Assembly: GCA_017427065.1 (NCBI GenBank)
Contig: JAFRTL010000021.1
Coordinates: 49,576 to 113,575 of the forward strand
DNA from: Bacteroidaceae bacterium
GTDB lineage: Bacteria; Bacteroidota; Bacteroidia; Bacteroidales; Bacteroidaceae
Reading direction: 5' to 3'
DNA length: 64,000 nt
Positions 34,697-43,154 of this stretch are shown piece after piece; the stretch's first letter is position 1; every line of letters begins with the position of its first letter. Under the pieces are notes generated by a model. The model did no database searches, was not told where the DNA came from, and worked only from the letters and a program-made list of their open reading frames with translations. Both the position numbers and the translations under genes were made by a program.

Positions 34697-35812
34697 TCAC
34701 ACTACCATCACCTCTGCGGGGGTGAAAGGTAGGTCGAAGCAGTGAGCCACTGCCTCATAGGTCACTTTGCCCTGTGCTATGTTCAATCCCTTCAGCAGGG
34801 CAGGATCGTCCTTGCAAGCACGTTTCCAACCTTTGTCGGCCAGAGCCACGGTATAAGGCTGGGTGGCATTGGTCAGGGCGAAGGTAGAGGTACGACTCAC
34901 GGCACCAGGTATGTTGGCCACGGCATAGTGCACGATGCCGTCGAGGATATAGACTGGGTCGCTGTGCGTGGTAGGACGACTGGTCTCGAAGCAGCCGCCT
35001 TGGTCGATGGCCACATCCACCAGCACAGTGCCAGGCTGCATCAGCTTCAGCATGTCGCGTGTGATGAGGTGAGGCGTCTTGTCGCCAGGAATCAGGGCAG
35101 CACCGATCACCAAGTCGGCATCGGGCAGCTCACGCTCTATCTGCGGACGAGAAGCATAGATGGTACGCACGTTGGCAGGCATGACGGTATCCAGATGGCG
35201 CAAACAGTCCAGACTCACATCGGCCATCACCACATCGGCACCCATACCGGCAGCTACATATGCGGCATTACGCCCTACGCGTCCACCACCCAAGATAAGC
35301 ACCTTGCCAGGCTTCACTCCAGGTACACCACCCAGCAGCACGCCCTTGCCGCCATGAATTTTCTTCAGGTAGGTGGCACCCTCCTGGACGGCCATCTTAC
35401 CAGCTACCTCACTCATAGGCACCAGCAGAGGCAGACTATGGTCGGCGCGTTCAACTGTCTCGTAGGCGATGCAGACAGCGCCACTCTTTAGCATGGCATG
35501 CGTCAGCTCCTCATCGGCAGCAAAGTGGAAGTAGGTAAACACCACTTGGTCTTTCCTAACCAATGGATACTCAGAAGCGATAGGTTCCTTAACCTTCACG
35601 ATCATTTCTGCAGTGGCATACACCTCCTCGATGGTAGGCAAAATGTGGGCACCTGCCTGGACGTACTCCTCATCGCTGAAGCCACTGTTCTCACCAGCCG
35701 TATGCTGCACCACCACGGTGTGTCCGTGATGCACCAGTTCTGCCACGCCTATAGGGGTCATGCCCACGCGGTTCTCATTGTTCTTGATTTCTTTTGGTAC
35801 TCCGATAATCAT
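34697..35812 (-). CDS. ald: Alanine dehydrogenase
   Basis: A 371-residue NAD-dependent enzyme that interconverts L-alanine and pyruvate plus ammonia. The N-terminal MIIGVPKEIKNNENRVGMTP is the family signature containing the catalytic Lys/Arg positions; the Rossmann loop appears as LILGGGRVGRNAA, and DVAIDQGGCFETSRPTTH follows. ATG 35812 fits the family length; the frame upstream is untranslated leader. It is divergent from the Crp/Fnr gene with 138 bases between, and has its own promoter and terminator. Confidence 0.94.
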   Translation of the reverse strand: MIIGVPKEIKNNENRVGMTPIGVAELVHHGHTVVVQHTAGENSGFSDEEYVQAGAHILPTIEEVYATAEMIVKVKEPIASEYPLVRKDQVVFTYFHFAADEELTHAMLKSGAVCIAYETVERADHSLPLLVPMSEVAGKMAVQEGATYLKKIHGGKGVLLGGVPGVKPGKVLILGGGRVGRNAAYVAAGMGADVVMADVSLDCLRHLDTVMPANVRTIYASRPQIERELPDADLVIGAALIPGDKTPHLITRDMLKLMQPGTVLVDVAIDQGGCFETSRPTTHSDPVYILDGIVHYAVANIPGAVSRTSTFALTNATQPYTVALADKGWKRACKDDPALLKGLNIAQGKVTYEAVAHCFDLPFTPAEVMVV

Positions 35813-35850
35813 AGTTATTAGTCTTTTAAGGTTATACTTTAAGGTTGTAG

Positions 35851-35882
35851 CAAAGTTAATGAACGCTGAATAAATATGCAAG
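35851..35882 (-). promoter_or_regulatory. Promoter of ald
   Basis: Minus-strand TAACTTTG (35851-35858), 20-base spacer and a CTTG -33 (35879-35882). Confidence 0.6.
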
Positions 35883-35893
35883 CGTTATGCAAG
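35876..35893. promoter_or_regulatory. Direct repeat at the ald -33 region
   Basis: ATGCAAG occurs twice (35876-35882 and 35887-35893), 11 bases apart, one DNA turn. The first copy overlaps the ald -33 box. It could be an operator in the divergent ald/Crp-Fnr region. Confidence 0.3.
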
Positions 35894-35950
35894 TTTTTTT
35901 TATTCAGAAAACTTTCCTTATCTTTACTGCCAGAAATGATAACGAAACAG

Positions 35951-36562
35951 ATGAATACATCTCCTATAGATACCTTGAGGTCTTTTTTCTGCCAGATGAT
36001 GCCACTGAATGCCAATGAGGTGGCGCTGGTGGAGCAATGCTTTAATCCCAGTACCTACAAGCGCCGTGAACTGCTGCTTAGGGCTGGAGAGCATTGCAGG
36101 CATTATATGTTCGTGGTGCAGGGTTGCCTTCGAATGTACAGCGAAGACGACAAGGGAGACCGCCACATCATCAAGTTTGCCCCAGAAGGGACATGGATGA
36201 CAGATATAGACAGTTTCTTCCACAGAAAACCCTCACGTCTTTTCATTGATGCGCTGGAGCCTACTACAGTGATGCAGACGGAATTGGAGCCTTTGGTTTC
36301 TTCGTTCACACACTCATGGAGGCTGTCTAACATTTTCCGCGTGTTGGCAGAGAATGAACTGGCATTGCTGCAACAGCGCCACTTGGAGACACTCAGTTCC
36401 ACAGCAGAAGAGCGCTATCAGACGTTCTGTGATACCTATCCACAACTGATGAATCGCATCTCGCAGTCGCAGATAGCAGCCTACTTGGGTGTAAGCCCAG
36501 AGTTCCTGAGTCGTATGAAAAGTAAATTACTAAGACATCCGAAGGATGTTTTCTTGACATAG
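35951..36562 (+). CDS. Crp/Fnr family transcriptional regulator
   Basis: A 203-residue regulator with an N-terminal cyclic-nucleotide-binding-type beta-roll (YKRRELLLRAGEHCRHYMFV, then KFAPEGTWMTD) and a C-terminal winged helix. The recognition helix SPEFLSRMKS has the E184-x-x-S187-R188 pattern that in Fnr reads TTGA half sites. Start choice: an ATG at 35936 lies only about ten bases below the likely -7 box TATCTTTA (35919-35926), so 35951 is preferred. No clear iron-sulphur cysteine cluster is visible. A TTGAC-N4-GTCAA palindrome overlaps its stop codon, upstream of the next gene. The ligand is unknown. Confidence 0.82.
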   Translation: MNTSPIDTLRSFFCQMMPLNANEVALVEQCFNPSTYKRRELLLRAGEHCRHYMFVVQGCLRMYSEDDKGDRHIIKFAPEGTWMTDIDSFFHRKPSRLFIDALEPTTVMQTELEPLVSSFTHSWRLSNIFRVLAENELALLQQRHLETLSSTAEERYQTFCDTYPQLMNRISQSQIAAYLGVSPEFLSRMKSKLLRHPKDVFLT

Positions 36563-36568
36563 GTCAAG
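36553..36568. promoter_or_regulatory. Fnr-like palindrome (candidate Crp/Fnr operator)
   Basis: CTTGAC-ATAG-GTCAAG is a perfect 6-4-6 inverted repeat; its core has the same 5-4-5 geometry as the Fnr box TTGAT-N4-ATCAA. Its centre lies about 43 bases before the likely transcription start of the phosphatase gene, the usual distance for a class II activator. Confidence 0.55.
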
Positions 36569-36590
36569 GGTAGGAGTGAACAATTCGCAC

Positions 36591-36598
36591 TACCTTTG
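36591..36598 (+). promoter_or_regulatory. -7 box of the phosphatase-like gene
   Basis: TACCTTTG matches TAnnTTTG exactly. There is no TTTG about 20 bases upstream, which would fit a promoter dependent on an activator bound at 36553-36568. Confidence 0.6.
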
Positions 36599-36620
36599 CA
36601 GAAAAAATAATCAACAGACT

Positions 36621-37865
36621 ATGAACAGAAGAGATACCTTGAAATTACTGGGTAGCCTGCCTTTGATGGCTTTTGGTGCTACTCGCGTGAATGCAAGTGA
36701 GCATCAGATCACCAAGACTGGTGCTCAGAACCCAAAGAACATCGTGCTGATATCGGCTGATGGTATGGGTGTGTGCCAATGGCAGGCTGGTATGGTAGCC
36801 GCCAAGGGAAAGATGAACCTAAGTCGTATGCAGAGCGCTGGATTGCTGACGACAAATCCTCTCGATGTGTTCTGCGGAGATGCACCTTCACACAGCACGG
36901 CACTGGCTACAGGCGTGAACAGCCATAAGGGTGCCGTGAGCGTGGACATGGATAATAAGCCTCTGAAGACTATCACGGAGCTGGTGAAGGAGAAGGGATT
37001 AGCCATGGGCATCGTCTCTGCCAATTCGCTGGTGGAGGGTAGCATAGTGCCCTTCGTGGGGCATGCTCAGAATCGAATGGCTGTAGAGGCGCTGACGGCT
37101 GGATATGTGGATACAAACATCGACGTGTTCATCGGTGCTGGCAGCGACTACTTCACTAAGAGCATTCAAGGAGGCTTCGGCCCTGGTCCAGGTGCTGGCG
37201 GTGGCCAGGGTGGTCCTGGTGCTGCTGCAGGCGGACAGCGTCCAGCTGGTGGTCAAGGCGGTCCTGGTGCTGGCGGAGCGGTGCAGATGGGAGAGCGTAC
37301 GGACAAGCGTAACCTCATCAACGAATTGAAGGCCAAGGGGTATCAGGTCTGCAACTCCATTGATGAAATCAAGCAAGTGAAGGGTGGCAAGTTGGCAGGG
37401 TTCACTGGAGCACAATCGAATCCCAACATACAGGAGGGTCGAGGTGATATGTTCCCTGCTTCTGTGGAAACGGCATTGAATGTACTGAATAGCGGCTCCA
37501 AGGGCTTCTTCCTCATGGTGGGCGACATGTACGTGGACCGTGCCTCTCACAACGGTAGGTTGGAGCTGCTCTGTGATGAAACAAAGGACTTGGATCGTGC
37601 CATCGGTAAGGCACTCGACTTTGCAGAGCATGACGGACAGACATTGGTCTTGGTGGTAGGCAGTCCAGAAGCCTCTGGCATGAGCATCGTGGGTGGCAAT
37701 ATGGCTGAGGGTACGGTGGAAGCCAAGTGGTCGATGCCAGGCATGGCCAACCACTCGGGTACTCAAGTCCCCATGTTCGCCTATGGTCCAGGTGCAGAGC
37801 AATTCATGGGTGTGATGGAAAATACCGAAATATTCACCGTCGTGAAACAGATGATGATTGGCTGA
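36621..37865 (+). CDS. Alkaline phosphatase superfamily protein, probably catalytically inactive
   Basis: A 414-residue exported protein (NRRDTLKLLGSLPLMAFGA leader) with the alkaline phosphatase fold pattern: SADGMG (D47), a DAPSHSTALATG block (87-98), VDRASH (305-310) and NHSGTQVPMFAYGPGA (377-392). Aligned by eye to E. coli PhoA, the nucleophile Ser102 is Ala88, and metal ligands Glu322, Asp369 and His370 are Gly301, Ser348 and Pro349. Asp51, Asp327, His331 and His412 equivalents remain. A Gly/Pro/Gln-rich insert fills residues 184-222. ATG 36621 follows a TACCTTTG box by 22 bases. It may be a binding protein or an enzyme with altered chemistry. Confidence 0.8.
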   Translation: MNRRDTLKLLGSLPLMAFGATRVNASEHQITKTGAQNPKNIVLISADGMGVCQWQAGMVAAKGKMNLSRMQSAGLLTTNPLDVFCGDAPSHSTALATGVNSHKGAVSVDMDNKPLKTITELVKEKGLAMGIVSANSLVEGSIVPFVGHAQNRMAVEALTAGYVDTNIDVFIGAGSDYFTKSIQGGFGPGPGAGGGQGGPGAAAGGQRPAGGQGGPGAGGAVQMGERTDKRNLINELKAKGYQVCNSIDEIKQVKGGKLAGFTGAQSNPNIQEGRGDMFPASVETALNVLNSGSKGFFLMVGDMYVDRASHNGRLELLCDETKDLDRAIGKALDFAEHDGQTLVLVVGSPEASGMSIVGGNMAEGTVEAKWSMPGMANHSGTQVPMFAYGPGAEQFMGVMENTEIFTVVKQMMIG

Positions 37866-37885
37866 AAGAAAACTCATATAGATAT

Positions 37886-37920
37886 CAAGGGAGCACGTGA
37901 AGTGCCCCCTTGTTTTTTTT
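37886..37920 (+). terminator. Terminator of the phosphatase-like gene
   Basis: CAAGGGAGCAC and GTGCCCCCTTG form an imperfect stem followed by nine or more T. Confidence 0.75.
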
Positions 37921-37963
37921 TGTAACTCCTAAGCATTTTTAAATCAATTGCTATATCCCTTCT

Positions 37964-37994
37964 TTTGGTAATTCATAGATTTGTCTTACCTTTG
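37964..37994 (+). promoter_or_regulatory. Promoter of the hydrolase/peptidase pair
   Basis: TTTG (37964-37967), 19-base spacer, TACCTTTG (37987-37994): full consensus, 26 bases before the chosen start codon. Confidence 0.75.
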
Positions 37995-38020
37995 TGACAT
38001 TAAATATATTAGATTGTAAG

Positions 38021-39793
38021 ATGAAAAGACTGATCGTGCTATTAGGGATATGCTTAGGATTATGTGCCAATGTTGGCGCACAACAGCCACAACGCTTCTC
38101 GTCGGCTTCCTCGGTAGTGGATTCAACGAAGGTTTCCATCCCTGCCACTTACGACTACACCTATGAGGAGCAGATGGTGGAAGGCGGTGACGGTTATAAG
38201 CTCATGACCTGTATCTACAAGCCCGTGGGAGAGGGACCATGGCCAGTGGTCATCCTGCGTACGCCTTATGTATATGGTACAGGCGACAATAATGCCAATG
38301 CCCGTTTCTACGCCCGTCGTGGCATCGTTTACATCGTACAGCATTGCCGTGGCAAAGGTGGTTCAGAGGGGCCTTATGAACCTAATGTCAACGAGCGGGT
38401 AGATGGATTGGCGTTGGTCAACTGGGTGGCCAATCAACCTTGGTGTAAGAACATCGGTCTTTTCGGAGAGTCATATACCGCTTTGACTTGCTGGATCATT
38501 GCCGATGCCGTACCAGAGAAAGTGAAAGGTATCTACATCCATCACTATGGTGTGGACCGTCACCTTTCGGCTTATAGCAACGGACTCTTCAGACAGGATA
38601 TCCTCACCGCGTGGAGCATTGACAATGCCGTGGAAATCCCAAAGAAACCAGAGCGTAAAGACCCGCAACGCATCTATTTCGAGCAGATGAAGTATATGCC
38701 TCAGTTGGAGATGGACCGTCACTTCTTCGGGGTGATGCTGCCATGGTATCGCGACTGGATCAGTTATACCGACTATACCGACCCTTACTGGCATCAGGGC
38801 GTATGGGAGACCTTGCGACAGATTCCTGCCAAAATCAAGGTACCTATCGTGGTGGTGGCAGGGCATTTCGACCATCATCAGGAAGGTACGATTCTGGGAT
38901 ACAACTTGCTTCCAGAAGAAACCAAGGCAAAGAGCCGACTGATCGTTGGAGCTTGGAACCACTCGCACATCATTACGCCGCAGATAGGCAAGTTCGACCA
39001 TGCCACTGACATCAACCTCACAACGGATCAGTTCCTCTGGTTCTACGACCTCTTGGTGCGTGAACAGACTCCGAAGCCCGATGTACAGGTCTATGCCATC
39101 GGAGAGGACAAGTGGCATCAGTTGGACGAATGGCCTTTGAACCATCCATCGGCCACTCAGACATACTTCTTGAGCAGTCAGCGTGAGGGTAAGGGCTATC
39201 ACCTTTCTGCTACTCCCGAAGCACAGACAGGTACCATCCGTTATGCCTACGACCCTCAGAATCCTGTAGAGTCCATCGGAGGCGAGACACTCTTCAATTC
39301 CGGAACCCGTCGAGGGAGTCAGCTGCAACCAGAAGTAGGCTATCGTGATGATGTCATCAGCTTTGTTTCAGAACCGCTGGAGGCACCATTGCTCTTAGCA
39401 GGTAAGGTGAAGGTGACGTTGCATGTTAGCTCCGACTGCGATGATACGGCTTTCAGCTACAAGATAAGCGAAGAGATGGCAGATGGTAAGACCTACAACA
39501 TCCGTACGGGAATCACTTCGCTGAGCTTCAGGAACAATCCTTTGGGTGACAGACAGTCTTATACGCCAGGTGAAGTGGTGGAGGTGACAGTAGAGGCACT
39601 CCCTATCATGTGGCAACTGAGCACTGGCAGTCGTATCAGAGTGGATATCTCTTCCTCTGATTTTCCTCAGTACAGCGTGCATAGCAACTATGCTGGCGTA
39701 TGGTCACGTCAGACGAAGACACGGGTGGCTCATCAGACGCTTTATACAGGCGATGAGTATGGTAGTCGCATAGAAATACCTTTGATCAGATGA
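38021..39793 (+). CDS. Exported CocE/NonD family hydrolase (X-Pro dipeptidyl-peptidase S15-like)
   Basis: A 590-residue serine hydrolase with signal peptide MKRLIVLLGICLGLCANVGA-Q. The alpha/beta-hydrolase core has the nucleophile S151 in GESYT, an oxyanion-type HCRGKGGSEG (108-117), a later GHFDHH with the likely catalytic Asp, and GAWNHSH with the His. The C-terminal third is a jelly-roll domain typical of the S15/CocE group (LLLAGKVKVTLHVSSD). It could act on peptides or esters. Start 38021 begins the signal peptide. It overlaps the next gene by four bases (ATGA), indicating coupled translation. Confidence 0.85.
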   Translation: MKRLIVLLGICLGLCANVGAQQPQRFSSASSVVDSTKVSIPATYDYTYEEQMVEGGDGYKLMTCIYKPVGEGPWPVVILRTPYVYGTGDNNANARFYARRGIVYIVQHCRGKGGSEGPYEPNVNERVDGLALVNWVANQPWCKNIGLFGESYTALTCWIIADAVPEKVKGIYIHHYGVDRHLSAYSNGLFRQDILTAWSIDNAVEIPKKPERKDPQRIYFEQMKYMPQLEMDRHFFGVMLPWYRDWISYTDYTDPYWHQGVWETLRQIPAKIKVPIVVVAGHFDHHQEGTILGYNLLPEETKAKSRLIVGAWNHSHIITPQIGKFDHATDINLTTDQFLWFYDLLVREQTPKPDVQVYAIGEDKWHQLDEWPLNHPSATQTYFLSSQREGKGYHLSATPEAQTGTIRYAYDPQNPVESIGGETLFNSGTRRGSQLQPEVGYRDDVISFVSEPLEAPLLLAGKVKVTLHVSSDCDDTAFSYKISEEMADGKTYNIRTGITSLSFRNNPLGDRQSYTPGEVVEVTVEALPIMWQLSTGSRIRVDISSSDFPQYSVHSNYAGVWSRQTKTRVAHQTLYTGDEYGSRIEIPLIR

Positions 39794-41442
39794 AAAGAAC
39801 AAATACCAAAATAGGAGGGGTGCTGGTTTTATTGCTTTTCCCCTTAATTCTCCAAGCACAACGTTTCCGTCCACCGATGGATCATGAGATAACCTTCTCT
39901 GGAAACTATGGAGAGATACGTGCCGACCATTATCATGGCGGATTGGATTTCAAGACGGGTGGGACAGAAGGCAAGGTGGTACGTGCCATCGCCGATGGCT
40001 ACATCTCTCGCATACAGGTCAATAGCAGTTCGGGCTTGGTGCTCACGGTAACTTTCCCCGACGGATGGTCAGCTGCTTACAGGCACCTCAGTAGCTTCAT
40101 GGAGCCCATTGCCAGCAGAGTAAAAGCATGGCAATATGAGCATCAGTCGTGGGAAATGGAGCTCCGTCCTTCACCAGAGGAATATCCCGTAAAGGCTGGT
40201 CAGCAGATAGCTCGTAGTGGCAATACGGGTTACTCCCTCGGTCCGCATCTGCACCTCGACCTCTTCAATGCAGAAGACGAATACGTGGATCCGTTGCCTT
40301 TCTATCTGGATAAAGTGAAAGACCACACGGCCCCGAAACCCGAAGGTTTCATGCTCTTTCCACAACCAGGTCAAGGAGTGGTAGATGGCAGTCAGGCACA
40401 GAAGACCGTTCCGCTGAATCCGCAAAAGCCTATCCAAGTTTGGGGCTTGGTTGGCGTAGGCATCAAGGCATACGACTATATGGATGCCGTACACAATAAA
40501 TACGGGGTGAAGTTCGTCACCCTTACCGTAGATGGTGACACCGTGTTCTGTAGCACCGTGGACCACTTCGCTTACGAGGAGAATCGTTACATCAACTCCT
40601 GGTGTGAGGGACAGTACATGAAATCGTTCATAGAGCCTGGCAATAAGCTTCGGATGCTGGAGGCTCTCAATGAACATAACGGACTCTTGGAGATCAACGA
40701 AGAAAGGCCTTACAAGTTGCAATACACTCTGACTGATGCCTTTGGCAATACTACGAAGGTAAACCTCACGCTGCAGGGAAAACGTCAGGAGATAGCCCCC
40801 TTGGCTTATGGTGCAGAGGAAACGCTGCACTACGACCAAGTGAACGTGATTCAGAAACCAGGTCTGCACTTGGTCATCCCTCGTGGCGCTCTCTACAAAG
40901 ATGCTCACTTGAACTATCAGCAACGTTCATCCGACTCTACGGCCATAGCCTCTGTCTATCGTATTACTGATGACGTGATTAAACTGCATACAGGTGCTGA
41001 GCTCCAGATAGGCATCCGCAATGACAAGTTGGCCGACAAGACGAAATACTACATCGCTCGTGTGGGGCGTAACGGTCAGAAGAGTAGTGTGGGGGGCAGC
41101 TATGCTGACGGTTTTATGAAAGCCCGTATCCTTCAGCTTGGTACCTTCACTGTGGCTATCGACACTGTGGCTCCCACCATCAAGCCAGTCAGTCAGAATA
41201 CGTGGGTAAGGACAGGAAAGGTGACTTTGAAGCCCGAGGACAAGGAGACAGGTATCGGTCGTTATGAAGCCACGATAGATGGTGAATGGGCCCTCCTTGG
41301 TCGCCCGAATTCAGCCAACAATAATCTAGTGTTGGTGCTGGATCCAGAGCATGTAAAGAAGGGACAGGCTCATGTCCTCCGTGTCACCGTCACCGATGGT
41401 TGTGGTAATCAAACGACGGAAGAGTATAAGTTTACGTGGTGA
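39790..41442 (+). CDS. M23 family metallopeptidase
   Basis: A 550-residue exported protein whose N-terminal half is a LytM/M23 zinc peptidase domain. After the signal peptide (to QAQ, about 24), H49 and D53 in HGGLDF and H153/H155 in HLHLD are the expected zinc ligands and catalytic His. M23 enzymes cut peptide bridges in peptidoglycan or other glycine-rich peptides. The C-terminal half (about 200-550) has no motif I recognise, but its repeated beta-rich pattern suggests an accessory domain. It overlaps the S15-like gene by four bases. Confidence 0.88.
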   Translation: MKRTNTKIGGVLVLLLFPLILQAQRFRPPMDHEITFSGNYGEIRADHYHGGLDFKTGGTEGKVVRAIADGYISRIQVNSSSGLVLTVTFPDGWSAAYRHLSSFMEPIASRVKAWQYEHQSWEMELRPSPEEYPVKAGQQIARSGNTGYSLGPHLHLDLFNAEDEYVDPLPFYLDKVKDHTAPKPEGFMLFPQPGQGVVDGSQAQKTVPLNPQKPIQVWGLVGVGIKAYDYMDAVHNKYGVKFVTLTVDGDTVFCSTVDHFAYEENRYINSWCEGQYMKSFIEPGNKLRMLEALNEHNGLLEINEERPYKLQYTLTDAFGNTTKVNLTLQGKRQEIAPLAYGAEETLHYDQVNVIQKPGLHLVIPRGALYKDAHLNYQQRSSDSTAIASVYRITDDVIKLHTGAELQIGIRNDKLADKTKYYIARVGRNGQKSSVGGSYADGFMKARILQLGTFTVAIDTVAPTIKPVSQNTWVRTGKVTLKPEDKETGIGRYEATIDGEWALLGRPNSANNNLVLVLDPEHVKKGQAHVLRVTVTDGCGNQTTEEYKFTW

Positions 41443-41475
41443 TGGTTAATGAAAATAATATAAAACAAAGATAAT

Positions 41476-43125
41476 ATGAAAGTAAAGAAGATTCTATTGG
41501 CAGCGCTGATAGCGCTGATGGCAGTGGGCAACGCTCCTGCTTGCACTAACCTTATCGTGGGAAAGAAAGCATCGGTAGATGGATCGACCATCATTTCTTA
41601 TTCTGCCGACTCCTATGGCATGTATGGTTTCCTCTATCATGCTGAGGCAGGTATGCATGAGAAAGACGAGATGGTGAAGATTTACGAGTGGGATACTGGA
41701 AAGTATCTGGGAGAAATACCACAGGCTCGCCAGACATACAACGTTATCGGTAACATGAACGAGTACCAAGTGGCTATCGGAGAAACCACTTTTGGCGGTC
41801 GTGAGGAACTGGTAGACCCAACTGCTCTTATCGACTACGGAAGTTTGATTTATTTAGCTTTGCAGCGTGCCCGTACGGCTCGTGAAGCCATTAAGGTGAT
41901 GACCGACTTAGTCAAAGAATATGGTTACTATAGTGAAGGTGAATCCTTTACCATTGCCGATCCTAATGAGGTGTGGATCATGGAAATGATAGGTAAGGGA
42001 CCTGGAGTGACTGGTGCCGTTTGGGTGGCAGTCCGCATTCCTGATGATTGCATAGCCGCACATGCCAATCAGAGTCGTATCCATCAGTTTGATTTAAATG
42101 ACAAGGAGAATGTGATGTACTCTCCTGATGTGATTTCTTTTGCTCGTGAGAAAGGCTACTTCGATGGATTGAATAAGGATTTTAGCTTTGCTGATGCATA
42201 CAATCCACTAGACTTCAGCGGATTACGCTTCTGTGAGGCCCGTGTGTGGAGCTACTATAACATGTTTACCGACCGTGGAAATGAGTTTTTACCTTATATT
42301 CAGGGTGAAACTAAGACTCCGATGCCACTCTATGTAAAGCCAAACCGCAAGATATCTGTACAAGATATCCAGAATGCCATGCGTGACCATTACGAAGGCA
42401 CTCCTTTGGATATCAGTCAGGATTTCGGAGCTGGTGCATATCATACGCCTTATCGAATCACTCCACTGAGTTTCGAAGTGAATGGAGAAAAATACTTCAA
42501 TGAGCGGCCTATCTCTACACAGCAGTCGGCATGGGTCTTCGTGGCACAGATGCGTGAGAATTTGCCCGATGCTATCGGTGGTGTATTTTGGTTTGGTACA
42601 GACGATGCCAATATGACCGTCTTTGTTCCTATCTACTGCTGCACAGACTTAGTTCCTCCTTGCTTCGATGAACATATCGATGGAGCAGGGGCTGAGTCCT
42701 TTTCATTCAACTCCTCTTTTTGGGTTAATAACTGGATTGCCAATATGGTCTATCCACGTTATGATCTGATGATAGATGACGTAAGGGCTACCCAGACTGA
42801 ACTGGAGAACTCTTTCCGTGATGCTCAAGCAGGTATTGAGGCGACAGCTAGCCGATTGGCAGAGACAGACCTTGCGCAGGCTAAGACGTTCCTGACCAAT
42901 TACTCTAACATGTCTGCACAGAGTTATATCAGCACATGGCAGAAGTTGGGCCAGTACTTGGTTGTGAAGTATAACGATACAGCGGTGAAGCGTATGGGTA
43001 AGCGTGGCATGGTAGGTAAAGATGTGGATGAAAGTAAGATCGTGTTCCGTCCTGGCTATCCAAAAGAGTGGGCTGAAGAGTATGTGAAGCAGACAGGAAA
43101 CCGGTATAAGTATCCTGCTGAATAG
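41476..43125 (+). CDS. C69 family dipeptidase, copy 1
   Basis: A 549-residue Ntn-type dipeptidase. The signal-like N-terminus (1-22) is followed directly by Cys23 in ACTNLIVGKKASVDGS, the processed nucleophile of family C69 (PepD). The TFGGREE, GESFTIADPNEVWIMEM and VAVRIPDDCIAAHANQSRI blocks also match. It probably releases amino acids from dipeptides in the periplasm. It lies 33 bases after the M23 gene and 29 bases before a close paralogue, so the three may form one operon devoted to peptide breakdown. Confidence 0.9.
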   Translation: MKVKKILLAALIALMAVGNAPACTNLIVGKKASVDGSTIISYSADSYGMYGFLYHAEAGMHEKDEMVKIYEWDTGKYLGEIPQARQTYNVIGNMNEYQVAIGETTFGGREELVDPTALIDYGSLIYLALQRARTAREAIKVMTDLVKEYGYYSEGESFTIADPNEVWIMEMIGKGPGVTGAVWVAVRIPDDCIAAHANQSRIHQFDLNDKENVMYSPDVISFAREKGYFDGLNKDFSFADAYNPLDFSGLRFCEARVWSYYNMFTDRGNEFLPYIQGETKTPMPLYVKPNRKISVQDIQNAMRDHYEGTPLDISQDFGAGAYHTPYRITPLSFEVNGEKYFNERPISTQQSAWVFVAQMRENLPDAIGGVFWFGTDDANMTVFVPIYCCTDLVPPCFDEHIDGAGAESFSFNSSFWVNNWIANMVYPRYDLMIDDVRATQTELENSFRDAQAGIEATASRLAETDLAQAKTFLTNYSNMSAQSYISTWQKLGQYLVVKYNDTAVKRMGKRGMVGKDVDESKIVFRPGYPKEWAEEYVKQTGNRYKYPAE

Positions 43126-43154
43126 AAATCCGCTTATTTAATAACAGAAATACA

